From: Rhizobium sp. Leaf306
Lineage (GTDB): Bacteria; Pseudomonadota; Alphaproteobacteria; Rhizobiales; Rhizobiaceae
DNA length: 64,000 nucleotides
Reading direction: 5' to 3'
Assembly (NCBI RefSeq): GCF_001423425.1
Contig: NZ_LMNX01000002.1
Span: 620,001 to 684,000, forward strand
Position numbers and translations under genes: made by a program
The notes under the pieces: generated by a model
What the model saw: only the letters and a program-made list of their open reading frames with translations
Databases searched by the model: none
Told to the model about the DNA's origin: nothing
Shown: positions 47,060 through 56,744 of the stretch, piece after piece
How positions within the stretch are numbered: the first letter of the stretch is position 1
Layout of the letters: each line of letters begins with the position of its first letter

Positions 47060-48232
47060 ATGACGATCAAGCCAGGCTCTTCGCTCTCCCGCCGCGGCTT
47101 TCTGGCCGGCGCCTGCTGCGCCGCTGCCGCACCCGTGCTGACACCGTTCAGCGTTGCGGCTGCTCCTGGCGAAAGCCGGTTCGTGACGATCATATTGCGC
47201 GGAGGGATGGACGGCCTGGATCTGGTGCAGCCCTATGGCGATGCGGCTTTCGCCGGATTGCGACCGACGCTCGGTCTGACGCCCGGGACCGGACTTGTTG
47301 ATCTCGACGGATTTTTCGGTCTCAACCCGGCGGCGTCGGCATTGATGCCGCTCTGGCAGGAGAATGCGCTGTCCTTCGTGCACGCGGTCGCGACGCCCTA
47401 CCGCGACGGGCGCCGTCATTTCGACGGCCAGACAATGCTGGAAAACGGTGGTACCGACGCATCGCAGAAGAGTGGCTGGCTCAACCGGACGCTGGCGGTC
47501 ATTCCGCGCACCGACGGCCGCAAGGCGCTCGACATCCATACGTCGATGGAACTGATCCTGAGCGGGCCGAACAAGGCCGACAACCGTGCGGGAACGGGCG
47601 ACGTGGAGATGGCGCAGGACGAGATCGGCTTTCTCGATCGGCTCTACGCAGCCGACGCGCCGTTTGCCGCGGCGATGGAGGAGGTCAAGCGGACGGGGTT
47701 TTCGGCTGGCGGGTACCGCCAGAAGCGGAACCGCAGCGTCGTCGACATGGCGCGGCTTGCCGGTGGCATGCTGCGGGAAGACTACCGGATTGCCAGCTTT
47801 TCGATCAACGGCTGGGATACGCATGTGGAGCAGGCTAGCCAGTTCGGATCGGTGGCTGGCGAGCTTGCCGCTGCCATCGTCGCGCTCAAGGACGCATTGG
47901 GTGCTGACGCCTGGGCCCGCACGGTGGTGCTGGCCGTCACGGAATTCGGACGTTCCGTGCGCGAGAACGGCACCGGCGGAACCGATCACGGCACCGGCGG
48001 CGTTGCCGTTCTCGCCGGCGGTGCGGTGTCGGGTGGGAAGGTGATGGGGACCTGGCCCGGTCTTGCCGAGGACAGGCTTCTGGATGGCCAGGATCTGATG
48101 CCGACCGGTGATGTGCGCGAGATCGCCGCGGCCATGCTGCACAAGCAGTTCGGCATTGCGCCGGACAAGCTGACGTCGCGCGTCTTTCCCGGGCTGTCCT
48201 TCGACAGGTCCTCCATCTATCTTCAGGGGTAA
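47060..48232 (+). CDS. DUF1501 Tat-exported protein
   Basis: The 390-residue protein has a twin-arginine signal, S10-R11-R12-G13-F14-L15, followed by a hydrophobic Ala-rich stretch and VAAAP. It is exported folded and may bind a metal or cofactor. The body shows the sulfatase-like DUF1501 pattern: ILRGGMDGLDLVQPYGD, SFSINGWDTHVEQ, VVLAVTEFGRSVRENGTGGTDHGTGGVAVLAGG. These suggest the alkaline-phosphatase fold, without a clear catalytic Ser or Thr that I can assign. It forms a two-gene operon with DUF1800. Confidence 0.92.
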   Translation: MTIKPGSSLSRRGFLAGACCAAAAPVLTPFSVAAAPGESRFVTIILRGGMDGLDLVQPYGDAAFAGLRPTLGLTPGTGLVDLDGFFGLNPAASALMPLWQENALSFVHAVATPYRDGRRHFDGQTMLENGGTDASQKSGWLNRTLAVIPRTDGRKALDIHTSMELILSGPNKADNRAGTGDVEMAQDEIGFLDRLYAADAPFAAAMEEVKRTGFSAGGYRQKRNRSVVDMARLAGGMLREDYRIASFSINGWDTHVEQASQFGSVAGELAAAIVALKDALGADAWARTVVLAVTEFGRSVRENGTGGTDHGTGGVAVLAGGAVSGGKVMGTWPGLAEDRLLDGQDLMPTGDVREIAAAMLHKQFGIAPDKLTSRVFPGLSFDRSSIYLQG

Positions 48233-48297
48233 CTGGCTATCTACAGCGATAGACCGGCTAGCTAAAGGGATAGACTAGGGCCAGTCCGAGCCGACCG

Positions 48298-48693
48298 TTA
48301 TTCTGCCGGGACGGGTCTTGGCTTGCCGTCGTCTCCCAGCGCCACCATGACGAAGGTCCCGGCCGTTACCTTTTCCAGCATCCGGTAGCGGGCGCGCTGG
48401 GCCCAGGCTTCGACATTCAGGGTGATCGAACTCGTGCCGACGCGGGTGATCTCGGTGTAAACGTTCAACGTGTCACCGATCTTGACGGGGAGCTGGAATG
48501 CCATCTCTTTTACGGCTGCGGTCACCGTGCGGCCATGGGCCCGCTCGGTGGCGCGGATGCCGCTGGCAAGGTCCATCTGGGCCATCACCCAACCGCCGAA
48601 GATATCCCCGGCTGGATTGGCGTCGGCCGGCATCGCAAGTGTGCGCAGTGTCAGTTCGCCGGTCGGAGAGGCAGGTTGCGGCTGTTCGGTCAT
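48298..48693 (-). CDS. Acyl-CoA thioesterase, hotdog fold (YciA type)
   Basis: The 131-residue protein hydrolyses acyl-CoA esters. It has LRTLAMPADANPAGDIFGGWVMAQMDLASG, with the catalytic Asn/Asp region characteristic of the acyl-CoA hydrolase group. It continues with a long hotdog helix and MAFQLPVKIGDTLNVYTEI for the sheet edge. Length is close to E. coli YciA. It is a single gene on the minus strand between two plus-strand genes. Substrate chain length cannot be read. Confidence 0.92.
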   Translation of the reverse strand: MTEQPQPASPTGELTLRTLAMPADANPAGDIFGGWVMAQMDLASGIRATERAHGRTVTAAVKEMAFQLPVKIGDTLNVYTEITRVGTSSITLNVEAWAQRARYRMLEKVTAGTFVMVALGDDGKPRPVPAE

Positions 48694-48924
48694 TCGTCAC
48701 GTCCTTGCTGAGTCTGGTATCTGTTGAGACCAGACTAGAGCGAAAGACGGGTCCGGCCCACCCTTGTTTTGGATTGGAGCAATGCTCCAGCAACATGGCT
48801 TGGATACATGCCGCTTTGGTGCGTGCGCACCCAATCCGAGTAAGTGTTTCCGCCGCTTACATGCTTTACGACCTGCTAACCCTCTTCACCTAAGCTCCGC
48901 GCAGTTTTACTGGAGGGGGAAACT

Positions 48925-50754
48925 ATGCAGCGTATCGCTATTTCTTGGCGTCTCTACAGCCTTGTCGTCCTGTCGCTCGTCATTCTCGGTGGCGCGATGG
49001 TGTTCAGCCTGTTTCAAAGCTATCGTTCGTCGGAGCAGGAGCGCAAGGCGGGTCTTGCCCAGATGAACGACAACGCTGTTGCCATCCTGAAGAAGTACCA
49101 GGGTCTCGAAGCTGCTGGCACGATGAGCCGTGACGAGGCGCAGGCAGCCGCCAAGGCCATCATCAGCGCCATGCGCTATGGCGGCGGATCGGGGTATTTC
49201 TGGATCAACGACATGCACCCGACCATGGTGATGCATCCGATCAAGCCGGAACTGAACGGATCGGACCTGACCCAGAACAAGGACCCCAACGGGAAATTCC
49301 TGTTTGTGGAATTCACCAATGTGGTGAAGGCAGGCGGTCAGGGCTTTGTCGACTATTACTGGCCAAAGCCCGGTGCCGCCGAACCGGTCGAGAAATACTC
49401 GCATGTCATCGGCTTTTCGCCCTGGGGCTGGATCGTCGGTACCGGTGTTTATACGGACGACCTTCAGGCGATGTTCCGCCAGGACGCGATGAAGTTTGCC
49501 GCCATGTTTGCGGGTGGTGCGGTGCTGCTGCTTGCCGGCGCCTGGTTTGTGGTCAGAAGCGTGACCCGACCGATCCGTCAGGTAAAGGGCGTGCTGACCG
49601 CGATTGCGGCCGGCGAGACCGACATGGCGGTTCCGTGCACGGCTTATCCGAACGAGGTGGGCGAGATGGCACGTGCCGTCGAAGTGCTGCGTAACAGCGT
49701 CGAAGAAAGTGCGGCACTTCGGGCACGCGAGGCCGATCAGCAGCGTGCCATGGCGACGGAACGGTTTGAAAGCGAGCGCAGCAGCGGTGCTGCGGCCGAG
49801 AGACAGGCGCGGGCGATCGGCGAGCTGGGATGGGCGCTGGAGGCACTTGCCGCCGGCAACCTCTCCGTTTCGCTCGGTGATATTGGCGCTGATTATGCGA
49901 AGCTGCGGCGCGATTTTAATGCGGCGGTCGAAGCGCTTCACAATGCCATCGCTGCAATTTCGGAAACCGGCCATGTGGTGCGCGACAGCGCTTCCGACAT
50001 TTCCGGCGCTACCGGCAACCTTGCCAAGCGGACCGAGCAGCAGGCTGCGGCACTGGAAGAGACGGCCGCCGCACTCGACGAGATCACCGCGACAGTCGGA
50101 ACTGCGGCAGAGCGGGCTCGCGAGGCACGCGTCATGGTCGCCGAGACCAAGGCAAGTGCCGGCCGTTCCGGAGAGATCGTCCGCAGCGCGGTGGATGCGA
50201 TGGGCCGTATCGAGGCGTCGTCCAGCCGCATCAGCCAGATCATCGGGGTCATCGACGAGATCGCCTTCCAGACCAATCTTCTGGCGCTCAATGCCGGCGT
50301 CGAGGCGGCACGGGCAGGTGAGGCGGGTCGCGGCTTTGCAGTCGTTGCGCAGGAAGTGCGCGAACTGGCGCAGCGCTCGGCCAACGCCGCCAAGGAGATC
50401 AAGACGCTGATCAGCACCTCGGTGCACGAAGTCGAGACCGGCGTGGCGCTGGTGCGCTCCACCGGTGATGCGCTGGTGGAGATTGCGGTGCTGGTCGAAA
50501 AGGTCAACGCCCATGTGGATACGATCGCGACGACCGCGCACGAACAGTCGGGCGGGCTGCGGGAGATCAACGCGTCGGTCAACCACATGGACCAGATGAC
50601 CCAGCAGAACGCTGCCATGGTGGAGGAGACGACCGCTGCCAGCCAGACGCTGGCCGACCAGAGCCATCATCTCCAGCACCTGCTTTCGACCTTCCGGCTG
50701 AATGGCGGGGCCGACAGGGACAATCGTCAGCCGAACCGGGTGCGCGCGGCCTGA
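48925..50754 (+). CDS. Methyl-accepting chemotaxis protein with a single Cache sensor domain
   Basis: The 609-residue receptor has a first membrane segment (LVVLSLVILGGAMVFSLF, about 13-30). Its periplasmic sCache_2-type domain shows GGGSGYFWINDMHPTMVMHPIKPEL and PWGWIVGTGVYTDD. A second segment (about 192-212) and a HAMP domain follow. The signalling hairpin tip lies near 441-475 (DEIAFQTNLLALNAGVEAARAG). Cache domains of this type often bind small organic acids, but the ligand here is unknown. A gap of about 230 bp before the gene should hold its promoter. It has no adjacent chemotaxis genes, as is usual for such receptors. Confidence 0.94.
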   Translation: MQRIAISWRLYSLVVLSLVILGGAMVFSLFQSYRSSEQERKAGLAQMNDNAVAILKKYQGLEAAGTMSRDEAQAAAKAIISAMRYGGGSGYFWINDMHPTMVMHPIKPELNGSDLTQNKDPNGKFLFVEFTNVVKAGGQGFVDYYWPKPGAAEPVEKYSHVIGFSPWGWIVGTGVYTDDLQAMFRQDAMKFAAMFAGGAVLLLAGAWFVVRSVTRPIRQVKGVLTAIAAGETDMAVPCTAYPNEVGEMARAVEVLRNSVEESAALRAREADQQRAMATERFESERSSGAAAERQARAIGELGWALEALAAGNLSVSLGDIGADYAKLRRDFNAAVEALHNAIAAISETGHVVRDSASDISGATGNLAKRTEQQAAALEETAAALDEITATVGTAAERAREARVMVAETKASAGRSGEIVRSAVDAMGRIEASSSRISQIIGVIDEIAFQTNLLALNAGVEAARAGEAGRGFAVVAQEVRELAQRSANAAKEIKTLISTSVHEVETGVALVRSTGDALVEIAVLVEKVNAHVDTIATTAHEQSGGLREINASVNHMDQMTQQNAAMVEETTAASQTLADQSHHLQHLLSTFRLNGGADRDNRQPNRVRAA

Positions 50755-50767
50755 ATGCCTGGCGTGG

Positions 50768-50801
50768 ACACGCCCGTCCGCAGCTTGCGGGCGGGTGTTT
50801 T
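50768..50801 (+). terminator. Rho-independent terminator of the chemoreceptor gene
   Basis: A stem of about 13 pairs (two G-U pairs) joins ACGCCCGTCCGCA and TGCGGGCGGGTGT around GCT. It is followed by TTTT and begins about 14 bp after the stop. Confidence 0.75.
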
Positions 50802-50973
50802 CATGAGCAGCGGACATGCCATCGTCAGCACAATCGTGCGGGTGAGCTTTGCGGCAATCGCGCTGCCCGCATGAAATGACCTTGAAACCGCCTCGATTGG
50901 GCAAGGCTTCGTTTACTGAATCTTCCTAGAATTTACGCTTGTGTTGTTTCGGCACCAGAGGGTGGCAACTGGT

Positions 50974-52359
50974 ATGGCGTATGCGCTTCTGAAGAAGCAG
51001 GCCCGACGGATGGCCCCGAAGACCTTTCTGCGCAAAGCCGTAGCGCTGCTGATGGTCTCGACCATGCTTGCCGCCTGTTCTGCCGGTGATCTCGTTCCGC
51101 CTGCCACGATCGACAAGGGAACGCGCGTCGGCGCGATCCAGCCGACAGCGCCGCTGCCGCCCGACACGATCGCCCAGTCGCCCTACCAGACGAATTCAGG
51201 TTACCAGGCTGGTCCTTCGCCAGCCGCTTCGGTCGGCATGATGAATGCCCCGGTTGCCTCGAACACGGGTTCGAATGGCGGGGGACATTATCTGCGCGCG
51301 CCTCAACCGATGCAGTCAGCCTCGCTGGCGCCGCCCGTATCCTCCTCGCCGCTCGGGCAGGGCAGCATGCCGACGGCCGCGTCCGAAGAGGGCGTCAACA
51401 TGGATAGCGAGCTCGGCTTCGATCCGGACGAGAGCGGTGTGACGGGCCTTGCGGAAGAGCAGGACAGCGATATTGCCGAAGGCGTCGGCGACCAGCCGGT
51501 GGTCGACGGTATCGGCACCGACAATCCGCGTGCACTGAGTGCGAGACGCCAGCCGATTTCCAACGTCGAAGATGATCGTGTCATTGTGCCGCCGAAGCGT
51601 TTCGGCGCGGGCGCGCGCGATGAAATGATGAATGACGGATTGGCCGGCGGTAGCCAGGTCTGGGGCGACCGTTCGCCCGTGACGCCGCCGAGCCGTGCGC
51701 CGATTCGCAGCCAGCAGGTGGCGATGCTGCGTCCGAACAATCCAACGATCCAGTCGGGTCCGATGAGCGAGCCGGACAAGCCGTTTCTGCGCAACGTCAT
51801 GCCGCAATCGGAAGTGAGCTGCCGGGCGGAACTGCGCCGGATGGGCGTCGAGTTCCGGGATCAGCCACGCATCTCCAACGGTCCGAGCTGCGGCGTCGAC
51901 TACCCCGTGAAGCTTTCCGGTCTTTCCGGCGGCATCGATGTCAAGCCGGCGGTGACGCTGAACTGTCAGGTGACGCTCGCCTTCGCCAAGTGGGTGAAGA
52001 GCGAACTCGCGCCATCGGCGCGCCTGCGATACCTTTCGGGTATCCAGAAGATCCAGCCGATGGGTGGCTATTCCTGCCGTCGCATGAACAATTCACGGCA
52101 GCGCTACAACCCGATGTCGGAACATGCCAAGGGCAACGCAATCGATATCGGCGCCATCGTCCTCAAGAACGGTCACGATATCAACGTGCGCAAGAAGGGG
52201 CTGTTTTCCTTCCGCGAGGGTGCGCTGCTCAAATCCGTGCGGACCGACAGCTGCAAGTATTTCAACACGGTGCTTGGACCCGGCAGCAATGCCGAGCACT
52301 GGAACCACTTCCACTTCGACCTGCGCCCGCGCAAGGGCGGTCGGCGCTACTGTAGCTGA
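50974..52359 (+). CDS. Extensin-family lipoprotein (peptidase M15-like domain)
   Basis: The protein has a lipoprotein signal with the lipobox LAAC (STMLAACSAG), so it is exported and lipid-anchored. A long disordered Pro/Ser/Gly region (about 40-270) follows. The Extensin-like C-terminal domain (about 285-460) has CRAELRRMGVEFRD, NCQVTLAFAKWVK, HAKGNAIDIGAI and HWNHFHFDLRP. These His and Asp residues are laid out as in M15/LAS zinc peptidases, suggesting peptidoglycan or surface-polymer cleavage. I use ATG 50974. ATG 51010 gives a shorter, more typical signal, with the lipid Cys at 23 rather than 35. Confidence 0.88.
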   Translation: MAYALLKKQARRMAPKTFLRKAVALLMVSTMLAACSAGDLVPPATIDKGTRVGAIQPTAPLPPDTIAQSPYQTNSGYQAGPSPAASVGMMNAPVASNTGSNGGGHYLRAPQPMQSASLAPPVSSSPLGQGSMPTAASEEGVNMDSELGFDPDESGVTGLAEEQDSDIAEGVGDQPVVDGIGTDNPRALSARRQPISNVEDDRVIVPPKRFGAGARDEMMNDGLAGGSQVWGDRSPVTPPSRAPIRSQQVAMLRPNNPTIQSGPMSEPDKPFLRNVMPQSEVSCRAELRRMGVEFRDQPRISNGPSCGVDYPVKLSGLSGGIDVKPAVTLNCQVTLAFAKWVKSELAPSARLRYLSGIQKIQPMGGYSCRRMNNSRQRYNPMSEHAKGNAIDIGAIVLKNGHDINVRKKGLFSFREGALLKSVRTDSCKYFNTVLGPGSNAEHWNHFHFDLRPRKGGRRYCS

Positions 52360-52393
52360 CGTCCACGCTACGGTTGCTGACGCCGAAGCCCGC

Positions 52394-52500
52394 AAAAAAA
52401 AGCCGGCTCGGGGTTTTCACCCGGAGGCCGGCGAAATGGAGAGGGCTCGCGGGGGGAAGCCTGTCTCCCGGTAGGAGACCCGCCTTTGGCTGAGGCGGGG
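52394..52500 (-). ncRNA. Candidate small RNA on the minus strand with three hairpins
   Basis: Read on the minus strand, the stretch has three consecutive hairpins. The first is CCCGCCT/AGGCGGG (52499-52479). The second is GTCTCC/GGAGAC (52479-52463). The third is a strong terminator, with GCCGGC arms (52432-52427 and 52407-52402) and an inner GC stem, followed by eight U residues (52401-52394). No minus-strand gene lies upstream that this terminator could serve, because the next gene (TauE-type) is on the plus strand. The 5' end is unknown; the transcript probably starts between 52510 and 52600. A C-rich single-stranded part near 52447-52460 could pair with ribosome sites. Confidence 0.55.
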
Positions 52501-52695
52501 TGATGCGGCAAGCGAAAGAAAATGCTGAAAAGGATCTGGTGATAACGGCCGACCGGCTTGGTGTTGCGGCACTCCAGAAACCTGGAACCGGGCGTCCATT
52601 GCTTGCCTCTGCGCAATCATGCTGTCAGAACGTCACGGGAAAATGACAGCGGCATGCAGAATCCAGTTTTTGAGCGCTGCCTTCGGAGACGAACG

Positions 52696-53535
52696 ATGCA
52701 GCCTCTCATGCCGCCGCTGGCAGACCTTTTGCCTTTCATCGCAGCACTTCTGGCCGCCGGCGTGCTGGCGGGACTTCTTGCCGGTCTGTTCGGGATCGGT
52801 GGCGGTGCGATCCTGGTGCCGATCTTCTTTCACGTGTTCGGCCTGTTGGGAATTTCCGATGCGGTGCGCATGCATCTGGCGCTCGGCACCTCGCTTGCGA
52901 TCATCGTGCCGACGTCGATCCGCTCCTTCATGGCGCATCGAAAGAAAAACGCCGGTGCTGTCGACATCGATCTCCTGAAGGGTTGGATCATTGCTGTGCC
53001 GCTCGGCACGATGATTGCCGCCGTCGTCGCGGCATGGTCGTCCAGCACCGAGCTCAGGATCATCTTTGCCGTCATCTCGCTGCTTCTGGCGCTTCGGATG
53101 ATCTTCAACCGGGCAAGCTGGCAGCTGGGCGACGATCTGCCCAAGAACCCGGTCAAATTCCTTGTTGGCACGGGGATCGGCATTCTCTCTGGGCTTATGG
53201 GCATCGGCGGCGGTGTCATGAACAACACCTTCATGACCCTCTATGGCCGCTCCATCCATCAGGCCGTCGCGACATCATCCGGCGTCGGCGTGCTGATTTC
53301 GCTGCCGGGCCTGATCGGCTACGTCTGGGGCGGATGGGGTGAGCCCGGTCTGCCGCCGTTTTCCACCGGCTACATCAACTGGATGGCGGTGGCTCTGCTG
53401 ATCCCGGTGACGCTGCTGATGGCACCTTACGGCGCAAGGCTGGCGCACGCGCTTTCGAAGCGGCAGCTGGAATTCGGTTTCGCGCTGTTTCTGGTGGGAA
53501 TTTCGATCCAGTTCTTCTTAAGCGTGTTTGCCTGA
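52696..53535 (+). CDS. TauE/SafE-family sulfite exporter / permease
   Basis: The 279-residue integral membrane protein has about eight hydrophobic segments and the two family repeats. These are GLLAGLFGIGGGAILVPIFF near the N-terminus and ILSGLMGIGGGVMNNTFMTL in the second half. The family exports sulfite, sulfoacetate or other small organic anions; the substrate is not known here. ATG 52696 is preceded by CGGAGA at the right distance; an ATG at 52654 is less good. The 337-bp gap before it contains the minus-strand small-RNA candidate. It is not close to the sulfur genes at 31-36 kb. Confidence 0.9.
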   Translation: MQPLMPPLADLLPFIAALLAAGVLAGLLAGLFGIGGGAILVPIFFHVFGLLGISDAVRMHLALGTSLAIIVPTSIRSFMAHRKKNAGAVDIDLLKGWIIAVPLGTMIAAVVAAWSSSTELRIIFAVISLLLALRMIFNRASWQLGDDLPKNPVKFLVGTGIGILSGLMGIGGGVMNNTFMTLYGRSIHQAVATSSGVGVLISLPGLIGYVWGGWGEPGLPPFSTGYINWMAVALLIPVTLLMAPYGARLAHALSKRQLEFGFALFLVGISIQFFLSVFA

Positions 53536-53660
53536 CACCATTGGTCGCGAAATCCGAACGCAATATTCGACCACCGGGGGATGGTTGCACGACGCGTTGA
53601 ACCTATATTCGTGGCAATCCAGAAAATACTTTCCCCATTCAAGTCTCCCAGCGAGTAACA

Positions 53661-54599
53661 ATGACTTCTATCGTTTCCATCCGCCAGCTGACCAAGACCT
53701 ACGGTAATGGTTTTCAGGCGCTGAAGGGCGTCGATCTCGATATCGAGGAGGGCGAAATCCTAGCGCTTCTCGGCCCCAACGGCGCCGGCAAGACGACGCT
53801 GATCTCGATCATCTGCGGGATCGTCAACCCGAGTTCCGGAACTGTCAAAGTCGGCGGCTACGACGTCGTGAAGGACTTCCGCAAGACCCGTTCGCTGATT
53901 GGACTGGTGCCGCAGGAACTCACCACGGACCAGTTCGAAACCGTGTGGAACACCGTCTGCTTTTCGCGCGGCGTCTACGGGTGCAAGCCGGACCCCGCGC
54001 TGATCGAGAGGATCCTGAAGGACCTCTCGCTCTGGACGAAAAAGGACAGCATGCTGCGCGAGCTTTCCGGCGGCATGAAGCGGCGCGTGCTGATTGCCAA
54101 GGCGCTGTCGCATGAGCCGAAAGTGCTGTTCCTCGATGAGCCGACCGCCGGCGTCGACGTCAACCTGCGCCGCGACATGTGGCTGGTGGTGGAAAAGCTG
54201 CGCGAAAGCGGCGTCACGATCATTCTTACCACCCACTATATCGAGGAGGCGGAGGAGATCGCGGACCGGGTCGGCGTCATCGATGGCGGCAGCCTTCTTC
54301 TGTTGGAGGAAAAGGCAAAGCTGATGACGAAGCTCGGCCGCAAGCAGCTGCGGCTGGAGCTTGCAGCACCGCTTTCCGCGCTGCCGGAAAGCCTGGAATC
54401 CTACAATCTGACGCTGTCCGACGATCGCACGACGCTGATCCACGACTATCAGGGCGAGGAAGCGCAGGACAGTATCGCCTCGCTTCTGGCGACGCTTGCG
54501 CGGGAGAACATCCATTTCCGCGATCTTTCCACGCGGCAAAGCTCGCTGGAGGATATTTTTGTGGCGCTGGTGGCTGAAAAAGCGGGAGAACGGGCATGA
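53661..54599 (+). CDS. ABC transporter ATP-binding protein, NodI/DrrA type
   Basis: The 312-residue protein has Walker [15 protein letters not shown], the signature [15 protein letters not shown], Walker [14 protein letters not shown] and the switch His in [14 protein letters not shown]-terminal regulatory extension follows. It energises an ABC-2-type exporter of the NodIJ class, which exports lipo-oligosaccharides, polysaccharides or drugs. Its stop overlaps the permease start (ATGA), so the two form a coupled operon. Absence of nod genes nearby argues against the true NodI role. Confidence 0.92.
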   Translation: MTSIVSIRQLTKTYGNGFQALKGVDLDIEEGEILALLGPNGAGKTTLISIICGIVNPSSGTVKVGGYDVVKDFRKTRSLIGLVPQELTTDQFETVWNTVCFSRGVYGCKPDPALIERILKDLSLWTKKDSMLRELSGGMKRRVLIAKALSHEPKVLFLDEPTAGVDVNLRRDMWLVVEKLRESGVTIILTTHYIEEAEEIADRVGVIDGGSLLLLEEKAKLMTKLGRKQLRLELAAPLSALPESLESYNLTLSDDRTTLIHDYQGEEAQDSIASLLATLARENIHFRDLSTRQSSLEDIFVALVAEKAGERA

Positions 54600-55357
54600 A
54601 TTTCGAAGCCGTCAAATCGATCTACTATTTTGAGATGGCCCGCATGCGCCGCACGCTGCTGCAAAGCGTGCTGTCGCCGGTCATCACCACGTCGCTCTAT
54701 TTCATCGTGTTCGGCACGGCGATCGGCTCGCGTATCCAGACCATCGAAGGCGTGTCCTACGGATCGTTCATCACGCCGGGCCTGATCATGCTGACATTGC
54801 TGACGCAATGCGTTTCGAACGGCTCGATCGGCATCTACTTCCCGAAGTTCACAGGCACGATCTACGAGATCCTGTCGGCGCCGGTGGCGATGACGGAGGT
54901 TCTCCTCGGCTATGTGGGGGCAGCGGCGAGCAAAGGGCTGATCATCGGCCTGATTATTCTCGCGACCGCGTCCTTCTTCGTGGAGATCCGTATCGCCCAT
55001 CCATTCATGATGATCCTCTTCCTGGTGCTGACGGCGATCACTTTCAGCCTGTTCGGCTTCATCATCGGCATCTGGGCGAAGAATTTCGAGCAGTTGAACG
55101 TCGTGCCGATGCTGGTCGTGCCGCCTCTGACGTTTCTCGGCGGCAGCTTCTACTCGATCGACATGCTGCCGCCCTTCTGGCAGGCGGTCAGCCACCTCAA
55201 TCCGGTCCTGTATCTGGTCAGCGGTTTCCGCTGGAGCTTCTACGAAATCGCCGACGTCAATCCGATGATTTCGGTCGGCATGATCGCGCTGTTTCTGGTG
55301 ATCTGCCTGTCGGTGTTGGGCTGGATGTTCAAGACCGGGTATCGGTTGCGGAACTAA
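54596..55357 (+). CDS. ABC-2-type transporter permease, NodJ-like
   Basis: The 253-residue protein has six hydrophobic segments and the ABC-2 family features: [29 protein letters not shown] at the first segment and [22 protein letters not shown] near the fifth. The last part is [15 protein letters not shown]. With the upstream ATPase it forms an exporter of two subunits, each probably present twice. The substrate is unknown. A strong terminator follows 52 bp after the stop. Confidence 0.92.
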   Translation: MNFEAVKSIYYFEMARMRRTLLQSVLSPVITTSLYFIVFGTAIGSRIQTIEGVSYGSFITPGLIMLTLLTQCVSNGSIGIYFPKFTGTIYEILSAPVAMTEVLLGYVGAAASKGLIIGLIILATASFFVEIRIAHPFMMILFLVLTAITFSLFGFIIGIWAKNFEQLNVVPMLVVPPLTFLGGSFYSIDMLPPFWQAVSHLNPVLYLVSGFRWSFYEIADVNPMISVGMIALFLVICLSVLGWMFKTGYRLRN

Positions 55358-55409
55358 CCGGCTCAGCCGGTCCGCACCTGGCAGCCTCCACTCAAGAGAC
55401 CCTCACAGA

Positions 55410-55446
55410 AACGCCCGCAACATTGCTGTTGCGGGCGTTTCTTTTG
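55410..55446 (+). terminator. Rho-independent terminator of the ABC operon
   Basis: AACGCCCGCAAC (55410-55421) and GTTGCGGGCGTT (55428-55439) form a perfect 12-bp stem around ATTGCT. It is followed by TTCTTTT and may also serve the convergent MFS gene. Confidence 0.85.
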
Positions 55447-55465
55447 CGCGTTGGTTCGGGCCTGT

Positions 55466-56668
55466 CTAGCCCAGTGACAGTCGCCGACGTTCGCCGCGGG
55501 CGGCCATGACCGAGGTGCCGGCGAGGGCGGCGAGACCGAGGAAGGAGATCACCGCGATCGGTCCCTGTGTTTCGATCAGGATGCCGCCGAGGACGGCACC
55601 GCTGGAGATCGCGATCTGGAAGGCGGGGATCACGAGCGCACCGGCGCTTTCGGCTTCGTCAGGGGCGTGACGCACGACGAAACTCTGGATGCTGACCGGG
55701 AATGCACCGAAGGCGAGGCCCCAGAGGGCGATTGCGACAGCTGAGACGACAAGCGATGCGCCGCCGATCGCCAGTATCAGGGCCGATACGGCGACAAGGC
55801 TTCCGAAGATCGTCACCGACAGACGTGCACTGCGTTCCGAGACAATGCCGCCGAGGATGTTGCCGACGAAGCCTGCGATGCCGTAGCCGAGCAGGATCAG
55901 CGAGATCGTTTCGACGTCAAGCTTCGGCACGCGTTCCAGGAACGGCCGGATATAGGTGAAGCCGGCGAAATGGCCTGCAACGAAGAGAAGGATGGTGAAG
56001 AGTGCGGTGCGGATGGCCGGACGGCGCATCAGGGCGGCGAGCGTTCCAAGACCTGCATGGCCGGTCGGCGGCAGGGCGGGCAGGGTGAAGGCCTGAACGG
56101 CCAGTGCGACCACGCCAACGGCTGCGGACAGGTAAAAGGCTGAGCGCCAGCCGAGCGTTGAACCCAGCCAGGCGCCGAGCGGAGCGGCGCAGACGGTGGC
56201 GAGCGAGACGCCGGCCATGATGATGGCCATGGCGCGCGGCATGCGGGCCGGCGGCACGAGGCGCATGGCAAGTGCTGCCGACATGGCCCAGAACCCGCCA
56301 AGGCCGATGCCGAGCAGGACACGGGCGGCCAGCAGCATGACGATGTGGTTGGCGACTGCCGCCAGCAGGCTCGACAGGATCAGAAGCGTGGTCAGGGCGA
56401 GAACCGTCCAGCGCCGGTCGATATTGCGGGTGCCGATGATGACGCCGGGCCCGGCGATGGCTGCAATGACGGCGGTCGTCGTGATCGACTGGCCCGCAAC
56501 GCCGGTGCCGACGCCGAGATCCGCCGACAGCGGCGTCAGCAGGCTGACGGGCAGGAATTCCGCGGTGACAAGGCCGAAGACGCCAAGCGTCAACGATATG
56601 ACAGCTCCCCAGCGCGCGGGTGTGTCGTCGGCCTGCGGCGACGTGGCTCGTTGGACGCTCATATCCAT
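55466..56668 (-). CDS. MFS transporter, DHA1 sugar/drug efflux type
   Basis: The 400-residue protein has twelve hydrophobic segments with the family start WGAVISLTLGVFGLVTAEFLPVSLL. This is typical of the AraJ/YdhP/SotB group that exports sugars or drugs. The motif GVIIGTRNIDRRWTVLALT lies between segments 2 and 3. I chose ATG 56668 with AGGAG upstream; ATG 56662 is also possible, and the longer frame to 56713 is unlikely. It is divergent from an AraC regulator only 76 bp away, which probably controls it. Confidence 0.9.
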   Translation of the reverse strand: MDMSVQRATSPQADDTPARWGAVISLTLGVFGLVTAEFLPVSLLTPLSADLGVGTGVAGQSITTTAVIAAIAGPGVIIGTRNIDRRWTVLALTTLLILSSLLAAVANHIVMLLAARVLLGIGLGGFWAMSAALAMRLVPPARMPRAMAIIMAGVSLATVCAAPLGAWLGSTLGWRSAFYLSAAVGVVALAVQAFTLPALPPTGHAGLGTLAALMRRPAIRTALFTILLFVAGHFAGFTYIRPFLERVPKLDVETISLILLGYGIAGFVGNILGGIVSERSARLSVTIFGSLVAVSALILAIGGASLVVSAVAIALWGLAFGAFPVSIQSFVVRHAPDEAESAGALVIPAFQIAISSGAVLGGILIETQGPIAVISFLGLAALAGTSVMAARGERRRLSLG

Positions 56669-56744
56669 TGGTGTAGACTCCTGACTGAATGATGCGCCCT
56701 GGATAGGCTTCACTCGCCGGATGTTCCATGCTAGATAATCCGAT

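Noticed and set aside
53661..55357. Naming the ABC exporter NodIJ
   Set aside because: The proteins resemble NodI and NodJ, but no other nodulation gene or nod-box-like site is near; the wider ABC-2 exporter class is safer.
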